Assembly: GCA_033063855.1 (NCBI GenBank)
Contig: CP093831.1
Span: 10,168,001-10,232,000, forward strand
Source of the DNA: Smittia aterrima
Taxonomy: Eukaryota > Arthropoda > Insecta > Diptera > Chironomidae
Reading direction: 5' to 3'
Length of the DNA: 64,000 bases
The notes beneath the pieces were generated by a model, which ran no database searches, had not been told where the DNA came from, and saw only the letters and a program-made list of their open reading frames with translations. Of this stretch, positions 1 through 12,135 are shown in pieces; the stretch's first letter is position 1; every line of letters begins with the position of its first letter. The position numbers were made by a program, and so were the translations under genes.

Positions 1-3000
1 ATTCTAATTTCAGGAGAGAGATTGAAGTGGAAAAGATACTCGAAATTAATGGCTCAAACACCTTCAACAACAACCACTCGGAAATGAAAATAATAATCCA
101 ACTTTTTAATTATGGGAAAGAGGAATGAAAATACTTTTTGATAATTTTAATCGACGCGCTTTGAGAAGCCTTAATTTGCAATTATTGTAATAACTTTTTT
201 GGTTGGCATGGGGTTGAAGTTTATTGTTATGCTTCACGTTGCTGGATATTTGCATAAATTTCAAATTTTGTGTAATCTCGCGAATGATAAAACGTTTCTT
301 ATTCTTTGCGCTCCCTACGCAAATTCATCAACGGATTCCAAAATATTTCCTTTAACCCTTTGAAACTCAAGAAGAAAATTCTTCGTGAAAACTTCCTCAC
401 ATCAAACGAAGAAATTCCAAAAACGAGAACTTTATGCAAAGGATTTGGCTTAGATTACCTTAAATTCCTTTAACTTCCAAACGTAGTTTACCGAAGCAGA
501 TGATAATGTTTCTTTAATGTCTCGAGATCGTCTTCTTTCTTCGTTTATTTACATAAACAGCTTAGGAAACAAAACGCTCATCAAGCGAATGAGTTTTGAA
601 TTTCATCTGAAGGGTGACAAGTTGTTTTCTCATACAATTCGAGTAGCGATCCATAAAACTTTATTGCTTTTGAATTTCACTGCATTTCGAACGAGAATAA
701 AATTCATGAAAGCAAAACGTTTCTCACATGAGATAAAAGATTTTTGTATCACTCGTATCATCATCGTCATGTAGCACAGAATGCCATTCAAATGTGAATC
801 CAACTTGCGATGCGGCATTTAGCAAAAGCTTTATGTTTTAAACATTTCGAGCATTTAAATTAGTTTCATACATGGAATGCGAAAAGGGTTGAGCTCGGGG
901 TGAGTGGAAGTCATAAATTTGTTTAAAATTTTCAACTTTTATCACAGTTTTACAATTGACTGTTGTCGGAAAATGGAAAATAATCCTATTTAATTTATTT
1001 TGCACATGAACTGAGATTATTGCCGCAAAGCGCGTGAAATTGCAAATTTAATAATTGTTTAATCTCATGCAGAGAGTTCCAGCCTTGCAAATTGTTTATG
1101 ATGAAGAGAATGAAGCTTCAGAATTCTTTTTCAGCCACTGTGATACAAAATCTCGTTCAACCCTTTCCTGCAATCTCTCGAAGCAATTTATTTACATTAG
1201 AAGAAATCTTCAAGTCATTTTCCGTCATCGTTCTGCGGTAAGTCCTTTTTATGATGTGATTTCACAGCCACTTTACACTCTGATAACATTGACAACCCCA
1301 TAACAGTTTGTTCCTTCTAGAATCACAATAGAAAACAAGGACAACGAAGGGTCTCCCAAAATTGAAAAAAGGAAAAATCATTTTCGGTTTCGAGCATTAA
1401 AGAGAAAGGACGAACTGATAAGAAACGTTTTTTGGCACCGCATAGCGAGCGAGTCATAAATTTCTCTTTTGTTGTCTCAATTCGAGTTTTTTATCCCCGC
1501 AAACGGAAAAGTTAAGGGGACAAGAGACAACCAAATGACATTCAGCCCTCGCAAACGATTTTCATCCTCAATTTGATCTTTCGCCTTCGAGTTATTTATT
1601 TTATTAAATTGTCAAAAAATATTTTCCGCTGCTCGACGTCATTAATCATTTTAATTTCGATCTTCCTTACAACGAACGAACCTTACAGCACCCACGCCGA
1701 CTCGACTTCAATCAAGTTGATGATTTCACACTTAAAACGTGACGCAAAGAGTTTCGATTCCAATCACGATTTCAAATATTTGAAACTGAACATGTTTCGC
1801 CTTAAAAGTCAGTAAACGCAAATCTGTTGTTGTGTTAACACCGCCGAAAGATTTTCACATCCTCAATGCATAACACACATCCGACGCTCAACAACTGTTT
1901 CAATTCGATGTGAAATTCGAAGATATCTTTCCGCTGGGAATGTTCGAGCAAACACAGAACTTTCGGGCAATTTCACAAATCGAATTCAAACGAGAAAGTT
2001 TTCTTCTGGCTTTCTGTAATCTAAACAAATATTTGAGGAGAATCGAATGAAACTTCTTGCGGTTGAGAAACAATAGGAAAGAGAAAATGGAAAATGATAT
2101 CTCAACTGATACATAATTTATACAAATTTCTGATATTTTCCAGAAAATATGCTTTTGATAAATGGCGTTTACACATTTTGAATATCCAAGTATCAAATTG
2201 TTATTTGGAATCTTGCGGAGGAGGGAGACAGAAGGAAATTTAGATCGTTTGAGAAAGTTTCTGACATTAATTGTTCATTCATGCCGGCGGCTGTTTCTTC
2301 ACAGCTTCTTCGTCTCCTCCTCGAACGACTGAACGACTATTCAAGCGGCAATGATTAAAATGACTAAAGTAATAATGCAGGATGACAGTTCCTTATCGCT
2401 TGAGACAAAAACACAAAATCTCTGAGGCTTTATAATTAAAACATAAAGTTTCTTCGAAGTTCGAAGGAAGTCGCTCGTTTCTCTTTTGTTTTCACAACCT
2501 TTTTCTTAAGGATTAACATCCGGAAGTGTAAACACTGTCCTCTATCTTCTTTCAGCACATGAGCTTTAAATATGAAAATTGGCTCTTATAAGAAAATATT
2601 TTAACAAAATACTGAAACAACAAGGAAAGTTTTATAAACTTCTCGTCCTCTGTTGTGGCAAAGATAACAGAAAATGGATAGTTTCAACCTCAAACTTCTT
2701 AAGAGGACTAATTTCATTATGTGCTTAGTCTCCGAGACAGGACAGGCACAACATCTTGAACATTAATCTGAAGGAGAAAAATTGTGGAAAATTCTTCGGG
2801 AAACTAAATTTTTCTTCGACATTGATTGAAAGTTATAAACTCACCACAGAAAGTGAAAGTCATCAATCAAGATAACTAATTCAATTTTCTTTTGCCTTGT
2901 CCGTCTTATCGCACGTTTCATGGAAATATGAATTCAATTGTTTTCGTCTGCAAGATTAATGATTGTTAATTCCTCGAGTTTGTTTTTCGTTCGCTTCTCC

Positions 3001-6000
3001 CTCTTCGATCCCTGTAATAGATCTCCAAACATATGTAGCACTCGCCTCTGCTCTATTACCTTAAATTAATATATTAATTAAGAAGCAAATGTTTAATTAC
3101 CTTGAAACATGCCCAACCAATCTGCGGCTAAACGAAGTTGCTTCTCTTCATCCACAAAATTTTCCTTTTTTTCTCGCTTAATATATTTTCTATGAACCAT
3201 TTAAGATTAACAAAACAACCACGATTACGACCATCAAAGACTTATCATAGCTTTGTTATAACATCATAAAAATAACCATAACTGCTACGCACAGCAAGAG
3301 CAACCCCTCAGAAGAAAGAAGTGAAAGAATTTTCTCTTTGAAATAAACGGGAAAATGTGGTGCGAAGATGGGAGTGAGGATTACATCAGCAAGTGCTTAT
3401 TTTTTATGTAAATAATCTTTTCTTCTCGTTCAATGACTGGAACCGCAATGCTTTTCATTTCGAAAGAGATATCCGAGGTTGAAGAAGGTCGGACTTTGGA
3501 TTGAACGGAGAGTTCTGAATTTTTCATTAACTCCACACTCTTCTCTCGTGTACTTCAAATATTTCTCACAATTTCTGTCATTTCCAGAAATAATTTTCTC
3601 ACCATGAATAATTTTTATCGACTTCATTAAACCTTGAAGCGATTTCATCTTAAACGTTCCATTCTACTGAGATTTAACAGGATTACTAAGAAGCGAATAA
3701 AAATTTCCTTTCCAACCCCACTCGAAGCAAATTTTCATGACTTTTCCACATCGCGAGAGCACTAAAGGAACATCTGATGGAAATATCATATGAAAATTTT
3801 ATTACCTCGACTCTTGTGCAAAAGGATAAAAATGTAAATCCTACCAGAAACGTTCCGCTATCATTTGCTACACTTAAAGTCTCTCGGCACGGAAAAACAT
3901 CAGAAGAGCGAACGGCTACAATGAGATTGCCGTTGTTTTTTGTTACACAACTGAAGCAGATAAGAGGAGCAGAGATTGTCGTAGATTTAAATTAAATATA
4001 CATGAGGATAAGTTTCGCAACGTCGAGTGGCTCTTGCCGCTGAAATATTCCACCTTAAATAGCGATTTGAATGAAGGTTTATGGATGAGACATTAGAGGA
4101 ATTTAAAATCTCTGATTTCGGTGGATTAGCTTTGCTTTCGCAAGCTTTGACTTTAAATCTCTGTGAGTGAAGCTGTGGAAGTTCCACTCGATTAAAGATA
4201 TTTAAATGATTCCCTTCCACGAAAGTAATTTCATCAAAATGTTGCGTCAAAATGAATAAAAATCGAAGAAGCGTTGTCATCATAATTTCGGCGCCGAGAT
4301 GCCTCAAAATTGATTAAAAAGTTTCCACCCTCAGCTCTGTCTCCTTCGTCGCTCACTTTGTTTATCTATTTGTGCTCTTGAGAAGCATGAAAACTTTTCC
4401 GTCATCCCAGTTGAATTCGATTTGGTTGAGAGAAAACATCAATAAAAGAAAATTATTTCGCAACAATAAAATGTGAAACTTTGAGGTTTTCTTCTCAATT
4501 GTTCGTGTTAAACAGAAGTCATCAATCAAGTCAGTCAAATCAATTTTCCCTCGTTTTCTTCCATTGTTAGTAACGCTTTTATTTAACTTTGTGATTCACG
4601 ATTTGTTGATAACAATCGTTGTTTTTCCGGCTCTGTTTGATTAATGCGGTGGAATTTTTCATTCCATTCTTTAGCTTAATTGTTTGATTCTCGGGGTGAA
4701 AATTGTTCGTGGGGAAACTCCACTAAAGTCTCTCAACCGGTTGAAAATTCCGGAAAACCACAAAACGCTTCTCCAACCTCCTTCCCATCTATCAACATGC
4801 TGCAAACTGCTGCTCTCGGACGAAAATTGTTTATGATTTGCTGCGTCGTTTGCAAAATCATGGTGACGATGATCACATTTTAATTAAAACGTGATGGTAA
4901 ATTTTGTCATTGCAAAATGTTGCTGACCATTAGGCGACCCCTTTCGAACATTTTTGGAGATAAAAGGACGAGAGAGTGAGCGCCGTATGGAGCTTGAGTT
5001 GTGGTGAAAACTTAAAATCATCTGCTAATTTTGAAATGATTGTGGTTTGCTCTCCTGATCAACTAATTCAGGTGAAGAGACGTTTCATCTTTCATTTCGA
5101 TAATCATTAAAGCTTAACAATAAATCATCAACAGATAATTTCAAGTGGGCATTCATACATTCAACAGCAAAGCTTAGGGATGAAGATAAATGCCTCTAAC
5201 AATTTAATGTGTTTATCTCTAGGAAATTAATGTTCTGACTATACAAGTATCCCATCGAGCCAATCTCACATCCGCATCACGACATGTTAAATGGTTGCTA
5301 GCAGGGCAGCTCAAGTGAGGCTGTGGGTGGTCGGGCGGAGAAATTTACTGCAATAATTGGTAATTATTTTCGGATTTCCACACGATTGAACATTTTTGTG
5401 GCGAGCCGGAAAATTCATGAGCTCGAGATTGAATTTTTGCACTTTTCCGGAGAGAAAATTGTTTGAAAATATTCTTGCTACGGTCAAGTTTTCACTCGAA
5501 GCGATTCAGATTAATTAACTCAAGGATTTGGGGTTTGTGAACCCCTTGAAACGTCACAGCGCCTAACGAGAGTTGTTTGTTTTCTTTCTCTTTTTTCCAT
5601 TTCCCTCCTCCCTCCAATTGCGAGTGGTCCTGATTTATGAGATTTGTGTTATCTGATCCAGCATTATTTTCCAACAAACCCCAAAATAATTTATTTGGCT
5701 TAAAACGTAACACGAAATATAAATTTTCTCGTTACGAATCCCTTTGCTGAGGGCTAACGAGGAATAATTACAGGCAATCAAATCGAGAAAGCATTTATTT
5801 AATTTAATGCCATAATTAATGGATTGCGCAATGAGAATCTGATGCATTTTGATTTAAGATTCACTCGAGGCGACTTTAAAAGAAAACTCATTTTCTTCTT
5901 GAGGGGTCAGCTCCGGAAATCAATTTGAGTCAACAAAAAAAAAGTTTCAAATCACATTTCCGGATGTCGGAGATTATCATTTTTTTCTGCTATAGCGATT

Positions 6001-8914
6001 TTGTTTTCTCTCTCATTTTCAAACAATTTCCAATTTGATTTAATAAATTTTTTATTAGCAGCAATGTTTGTCAAAAAAGGTCAAATCGGAAGCCGGAACT
6101 TTATTTGCTTTCGATGAGATTTCGTCTGACATTTGCGTAACTCAAAATGTTATTCTGATAATTCGCTTTCTCACAATCCGAAGCTGAATTTAATATTAAT
6201 GACTCCCAAAGGACGAGAGTTTAATTTGTTTCACGAGAAAGTTTTAGTCGGCACTAAGCATATTTTATTTTTTTGCCATTTCCCTTGATGTGGTTGCTTT
6301 TATTTACGACCAGGATTGGTTAAACTCCACATGAAACGTCCCATAACTCAAACTGATTAGGGTCAAGATGTAGATGTCGAGTAGTTGCTTAGTTTTCTCA
6401 GGTGTTTTGTGCCATGAACTTTTAACTCAAAGCAAGGTTTATTTTCGTTCGGAAAAATCAATAACGAAGAGAAATCTTTGAATTTTCTTGTCGTGACAAC
6501 AAACGATTTGATCACCGAAACTTTCATTAAGAAACTTGATTTTCACCTCCGCTTTATAAATATTTATTTCAGCTTTTTAGCGGAAAAATTAACAGCGTTT
6601 TATGGCCTTTTGTCGCATGATAACAACTAGTTCCTCATAATTTGCATGGTCAACCTTCTCACATGAAACTCAAGTTCTCCGAAGAAAAACTGTAAAAGTT
6701 GACGTTAAACATATTTATTACCCCATAAAAATCAAGTGGGCAGTTTGCAGTTAATACTTTGTAGAAACTTATGCTCATTAGTGGGTAATGAAGTTAGATT
6801 ATCGTAAATTTATTGAAAGGAGGAATTTTATTCTTTGCATTTTTAAAACTTTTAATATTTACAAACTTCTCTGCAACTTAATCCGCAGCAAACATTCAAA
6901 AGAACTTTGTCAAATATTTGAATTGTAATTGAAACCTTTTTGGTTCGTGATTTCGTTTTCACCTTCGCTGCTGTGTTTCGAGAGTTTAAGAGGAAGTTGA
7001 TGTTAATGAGGTTTTGTTTGACGAGGTTGACTTGTCATAATTTTGTGAACAAAAAGGTTTCGCGTCTTAATTGTGATTTATATCTGCAAATGAATTCATT
7101 AAGTTCCAAACTTTCTCTTGGTTAATCATTTAACATAAATATTGAATAACGAAATAAGAGAAAGGAAATGACAAATTGCTTTTTGATGCGGGGGTGGTCA
7201 GAAGTGGACACGAATTCAAATTCATATCGCAATACATTTTCGCTTTATTTTTCCGGTAGATTTGCTCGAATGATTGATGACAAACAGTCATTCAGATTCA
7301 AGGACTTCAGTGTTTTCGACAAGCTTAGGATCACAAAAGGATATTATGATGTAAGGGATCGAAAAATTGTCCGCTAGTTGAGTAATCTAATGCCCTGAGG
7401 GCTCAGCTTTAGAACTCGAATAAAACATTGACGAAACTGTCAGACAATCCACACGCACAAATAATTTCATTCAATCTATTCACCTAAATCCATCCTGAAG
7501 CAGTTTTATCTCTTTTGTTAGCGTCAATTCCAGAATGTTTTCATTAAATGAAATTGACCCCTTTTCATTTTAATTGCCCCTATTTACTCACGTCACCCAT
7601 TAATATTTGAATATTTTATGCATGAAATTGTTTATAGCGACGCAGGAGCAAACTAATGCCAAGTGATTGATGAATATTTGATTTCGCATTCCATTGAGTT
7701 TTTCCGACTTTATTTGTTTAGCTCAGCATTTCAATCACATTTAATTGCATTGTTTAAAATATTTTTATCTAAAGCCGCAAATAAATTAGAACAAACAGAT
7801 TCGAGCCCTGATGGGGTTCAGTTCACCGGCAACTGATACTCAAATATAGAGACCAAAGAGAAATCAGAGCATTTGCTCATATGGTTTCGGGATTTTCTTT
7901 AATGAAAAGCAAACAGAAAAGTTGTTTGCGCAAATGAAGTTTTCAGGTTCTGTTCTAAAATATTTATTACACAAAGTGCAGGACTTGGCAAAGTGGAATT
8001 AAAATCCCATTTCTCACATGATAAAGAAAACACAGAGAAATTTGCTGTGAAAATCCTTACGGTATCGTAAACAAATGAATCTTTGGGGACAAATAACTTA
8101 AATTTGTTGGAAATTCCATTTTCATGCAAACTCAAAGCAAAAACTACAGAATTTGCATTTTTCGTCTTTGTCACATTCTCGCTCAGTTTAATATCGTGAC
8201 CAAAGCTAATTTAATTAACCAACATCTCGAAGAAAAAACTTCCGACTTTCCCGCTGCTTCTCGTCCTCGATTTGCTTTGCTTACCATGCAAAAGCCGTAA
8301 ATATTAATCGCCTTGTAAAAGCGTTACTTTTGGCTGGCTGGAGTTTTACTGCTTCGGCGGGTGAATTAACAACATTTTTTTATAGTTTTTGTCGCATGGT
8401 AAATTGCTACTTGAAAGTCTAGAGAAATATTTGTTTCGAGCTGTGTTGAGATTTCTATCAACAACCCGCTGTGTGTTGTAGGAGAAACTTATTTAGCATA
8501 ACAAGACGGTCATTAAAATCGCAGGAATCAGATTTCGCATTTTGAGTTGGAGAGAAAATAAATTTAAAGGAAACTTTAAACAACATTCGCTTTAATCAAC
8601 TTCTGATGTGGGCTAAGGTGAATCGACATGCTCAGATTTATTGTGAAACAAATTCTCTTTTAATCAGTTTGACAGAGGTAAACATGAGACGATTTATTTT
8701 CATGATGGTCAGACAAAAGGAATCGTTCGTAATGAAATTGAAACGAAGTTAGAAAGAGAAAGAAAATGAGAAAAGTTTCGTTCAAAGTCAAGGCTTGAAA
8801 GTTTTTTCTTGGCAACGCGTAACTTAATTCATTTCGTCGTTTAATCAACTAAGAGTTTATTTTTAATTATTCGCAGTTCTCGTTTCGTGAAGATCGCATC
8901 GTCGATAGTTTAAA
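1..8914. other. Intergenic region, no gene recognised
   Basis: AT-rich DNA with only short unrelated open frames. None has a recognisable domain, a consistent chain of splice sites or a signal peptide. The one structure noted is a stretch at about 5121-5368 that shares two conserved blocks with about 20361-20668. Distal regulatory DNA, or the long intron of a gene beginning outside the window, cannot be excluded. Confidence 0.6.
5121..5368 (+). repeat. Dispersed repeat, copy 1
   Basis: Two blocks, at 5121-5155 (taaatcatcaacagataatt and on) and at 5341-5368 (aaattta...ataattggtaattattt), recur in the same order and orientation at 20361-20395 and 20639-20668. The spacing is similar, roughly 220 against 275 bases. 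The DNA between them is only weakly alike. It could be an old MITE-like element or a duplicated non-coding element. No terminal inverted repeats or target-site duplications were seen. Confidence 0.45.
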
Positions 8915-11900
8915 ATGAAAATTACTGGTGAAATTGAAATCCTTCCAACTCCAACGCAATCTCCGAGCGATAAGAAGAAATATCGTCTCTTAAAGTTGCA
9001 GAATGGATTGAAAGCTTATCTCGTGAAGCATCCTGAAGTTGAAAAGACGAATCCGAGTGAAATTTTATTGAAGGACAAAACTTCGGCCGTGGCATTGTGC
9101 GTTGATGTTGGGAGCTTCGACGATCCGTCTGAAGTTCAGGGTTTGAGTCATTTTCTTGAACACATGGTGAGACGAATTAAAAACTTTCCTAAACCTTCAT
9201 CAAATTATTTCTCTTTCCAAAGGTTTTCATGGGATCCCAAAAGTTTCCAAAGGAAAACGACTTCGACCAGTTCATCAAAAGCAGAAATGGAATGGACAAT
9301 GCTTTAACTGAATGTGAGCACACGGTTTTCTACTTCAAGATTGGAGATGAACATCTCGCAAGAGCCTTGGAGCGTTTCGCTCAATTCTTCGTCGAGCCTT
9401 TGATGCGAATTGAAAGCATGGAGAGAGAGATGGAAGCTGTCGAGTCAGAGTTTCAAAATAGCATCAACGACGATAATTACAGGATCAACCAATTGTTTGC
9501 CTCGATGACTCTGGATTATCATCCGGCGTCAAAATTCACTTGGGGCAATCTGAGAACCTTGAAAGACGGAGTCAAGATCAACGATCTTCATAAGATCATT
9601 CACGAGTTTAGACGAAAGTTTTACAAATCGAATCGAATGTTTCTTGCCGTTCAATCCAATTGGAGTCTCTACGAACAACAGCGACTTGTCACTCAATATT
9701 TTAGTGAAATTAAACCTGAATACGGAACGATCTACAAGAAACTCTCTGTTGATCCTTCAGTTGACGTTTTCACGACAGACTTCTACAAAAAAATGTTTTT
9801 CGTAAAATCGAAATCGAAGAAACGAAAGATGTTGATGACTTTCTTGCTGCCAACAGATGAACAAGAGTTCAAGCACAAATCGCTTGAATATTTCGCTTAC
9901 TTGTTCAATCACGCAGGTCGCGAGAGTCTTAGCTCATATCTAAAACGACAATCGCTTGTTCATCAAATCACAGCGAAAGTTGGTGGACGAAGTTTCGAGT
10001 GCAATTCAATGTTCACATTCTTTACGATTGATGTTGGACTCACTCGCGATGGCTATGACTGTCTTGAAAGTGTTGTGAATGCGATTTTTGGTTATTTGTT
10101 CCTTATCAAGATGACGCCGATGAAAGAGCACAAAGAAATTTATGAAGAGTTCCGACAAATCAAAGAAACTTTGTTCAAATATCGAAAGGAAAAGTCTTCG
10201 ATTGAGAATGTTCAGGAGCTCGCAGTTAACATGAGATACTTCAAAGATGAAGACACGATCATTGGCAACGATTTGTGTCCACAGTTCAATGAGAGAGTAA
10301 TGAGAAGATTAATTGAGAAATTCAATGACAGAAAGTTCAACTTGTTAGTTCTCTCAGATAATCATCAAAAGTACGATAAGTTCGAGAAATGGTTTGGAAC
10401 TGAATATGCTGAAGTTGGTAAGAAAATTGTTTAATCTAAACTTTTTCTTTTATTAATAATTTGATTTTAAGATTTTCCACTGAGCTTCATGCGACTTTGG
10501 AATGAACGTTGGATCAGAAAAGAATTTTCTTTGCCATGGAAAAATCGATACATCTGCAAGACTTTTGATATTTTTACTGATCCCGAGGAAGCTTGTTCTA
10601 CTCCGACAAAGATTTTTAAGAATACTTTCTGTGAATGCTTCTTCAAACCTGATTTCAAGTTTAAGCTCCCGCAAGGTTTCGTTTATGTTCACTTCAAGTC
10701 AGAAATGACTGAAGCGTCAGTCTCTAACATGAACATGACTTCGATTTACTCGATGTGTGTCAAGAACTTTTTGATGGAAAGACTTTTCTCCGCGACTGTT
10801 GCTGGTTACAATTACAAACTTAATTCAGGTGACGACGGTTTAGTTCTTAAACTCAGCGGATTCAACGAAAAGCTTCCGTCGCTCCTCGACAGTATTCTCA
10901 AAGCTTTGAAGAACACAGATGAAATCATCAGCAAATACTCTTTCGACTGTTTCAAGAAAGAACTGAAGAAGAATTGTTATAACTACATCATCAACTCGAA
11001 TCTCTTTATCGAGTAAGTTTATTAATTTCTGTCATTTTTGATCTAAAAATTAATTTCCAGGGAACTCCGTCTCAACATCATCAAACCCAATCACAAATTC
11101 TACTTCAATCGATTCAACGATGTTGACAAGTTATCTTACATGAACTTCAAGGAATTTGTTCTTGGGTTTTTGAAAAGTTTCCGAATTAAAATTCTTGTTC
11201 AAGGAAACTTTACGAAGTCTCAAGCACTGGACTTGACACAATTAGTCGTCAGACACTTTGACAAAGAGGAAATCAATGCTGAGCATCCCGCAGTCGTGCA
11301 AACAAACCAAATTCCGGTTGGATCGAACTATCTTAGAGTGAAGTCATTGCTGCCAAGAGACAAGAACTCAATAATTAGAAATTACTATCAAATCTCTGTC
11401 CCTTCGATTGAGTCCGAATGTCTCCTTGAGTTGCTGGTAAAAGTAATGCGAGAGCCATTATTCAACTATCTTCGAACTAAAGAGCAGATCGGATATTCAG
11501 TGACTTGCGTAAACAAAAAGGATGATCTCTCAATTGGATTCACGATCACTGTTGAGTCTCAGGAGAAACGACACTCAGCTTACGCAGTGGACGAAAGAAT
11601 CGAAAATTTCCTTAAAAACTTCTCGGAAGTTCTTAATGATCTTGACGAAGACGATTTTAAAATGATGAAACGCTCGGTAATCGTTCAAAAGCTTACACCA
11701 GACACTGACTTAGAGTCTGAAGTCAACAAAAACTGGAATGAGGTTCGAGATTATTCCTTCCAATTCGATCGAAACGAAATCGAAGCTCGTCAGTTGGATC
11801 TTCTTCGAAAAGAAGATTTAAACATTTTCTTCAAAGACAACTTTGCTCCTGATTCAATGAGGAAGCTCTCAACTCAAATCCTCGCTAATGCTGACGACGA

Positions 11901-12021
11901 CGATTTGCTGCTTCAACACGGATTCATTCATCTCGATCTCATTTCTGATGATAAACACAAAACAGTCAAGAACATTGCGCAATTTAAAAACTCGTTGGCA
12001 ACTCCTATGATCTTCACGTAG
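8915..12021 (+). CDS. Nardilysin-like M16 zinc metallopeptidase, tandem copy 1
   Basis: Four exons: 8915-9166, 9223-10417, 10472-11012 and 11061-12021, giving 982 residues with all phases consistent. Clan ME (M16) enzymes cleave peptides inside a closed two-half chamber. The inverted zinc motif HFLEH is at residues 79-83. The third ligand is Glu160 in EAVESE, following the family pattern. The sequence around the motif (VFMGS, then DNALTECEHT) resembles nardilysin more than insulin-degrading enzyme. The long acidic insert that nardilysin carries before the zinc motif is missing, and the length is below the usual 1100 or so. No signal peptide is seen, so it is probably cytosolic. The start was chosen because copy 2 begins the same way (MKI). 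The intron at 9167-9222, directly after HFLEHM, is absent from copy 2. An AATAAA at 12089-12098 follows the stop. Confidence 0.88.
9167..9222 (+). other. Copy-specific intron next to the zinc motif
   Basis: A 56-base phase-0 intron with a GTGAGA donor and CCAAAG acceptor. It splits HFLEHM from VFMGS in copy 1. In copy 2 the same codons are contiguous (around 12340), so one paralogue lost or gained this intron after duplication. Confidence 0.85.
10141..10428 (+). repeat. Near-identical tract shared with nardilysin copy 2
   Basis: This segment differs from 13246-13533 at 17 of 288 positions by manual count, with no gaps. The identity continues through the splice donor into the first bases of the intron. 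The rest of the two genes is much more diverged, with about half the residues shared by eye. It is best read as a recent gene-conversion patch between the tandem paralogues. Confidence 0.8.
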
Positions 12022-12088
12022 GGTAGCGAACTTTGTTTGAAGAATTGTAAGTTATAAATATTTTACTACCTGTCAATCTAAAATTAGA

Positions 12089-12098
12089 AATAAATAAA
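12089..12098 (+). terminator. Poly(A) signal of nardilysin-like copy 1
   Basis: Overlapping AATAAATAAA lies about 70 bases after the copy 1 stop codon and about 38 bases before the copy 2 start codon. Copy 1 termination and copy 2 initiation are therefore packed into 114 bases. Confidence 0.55.
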
Positions 12099-12135
12099 AG
12101 TTTCAGTTTAGTTTGAAAGTTTAATTCGATTGACG

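Noticed and set aside
9229..9307. Apparent frame overlap or frameshift in nardilysin-like copy 1
   Set aside because: Explained by the 56-base intron at 9167-9222; the first frame simply runs through the intron into a wrong frame.
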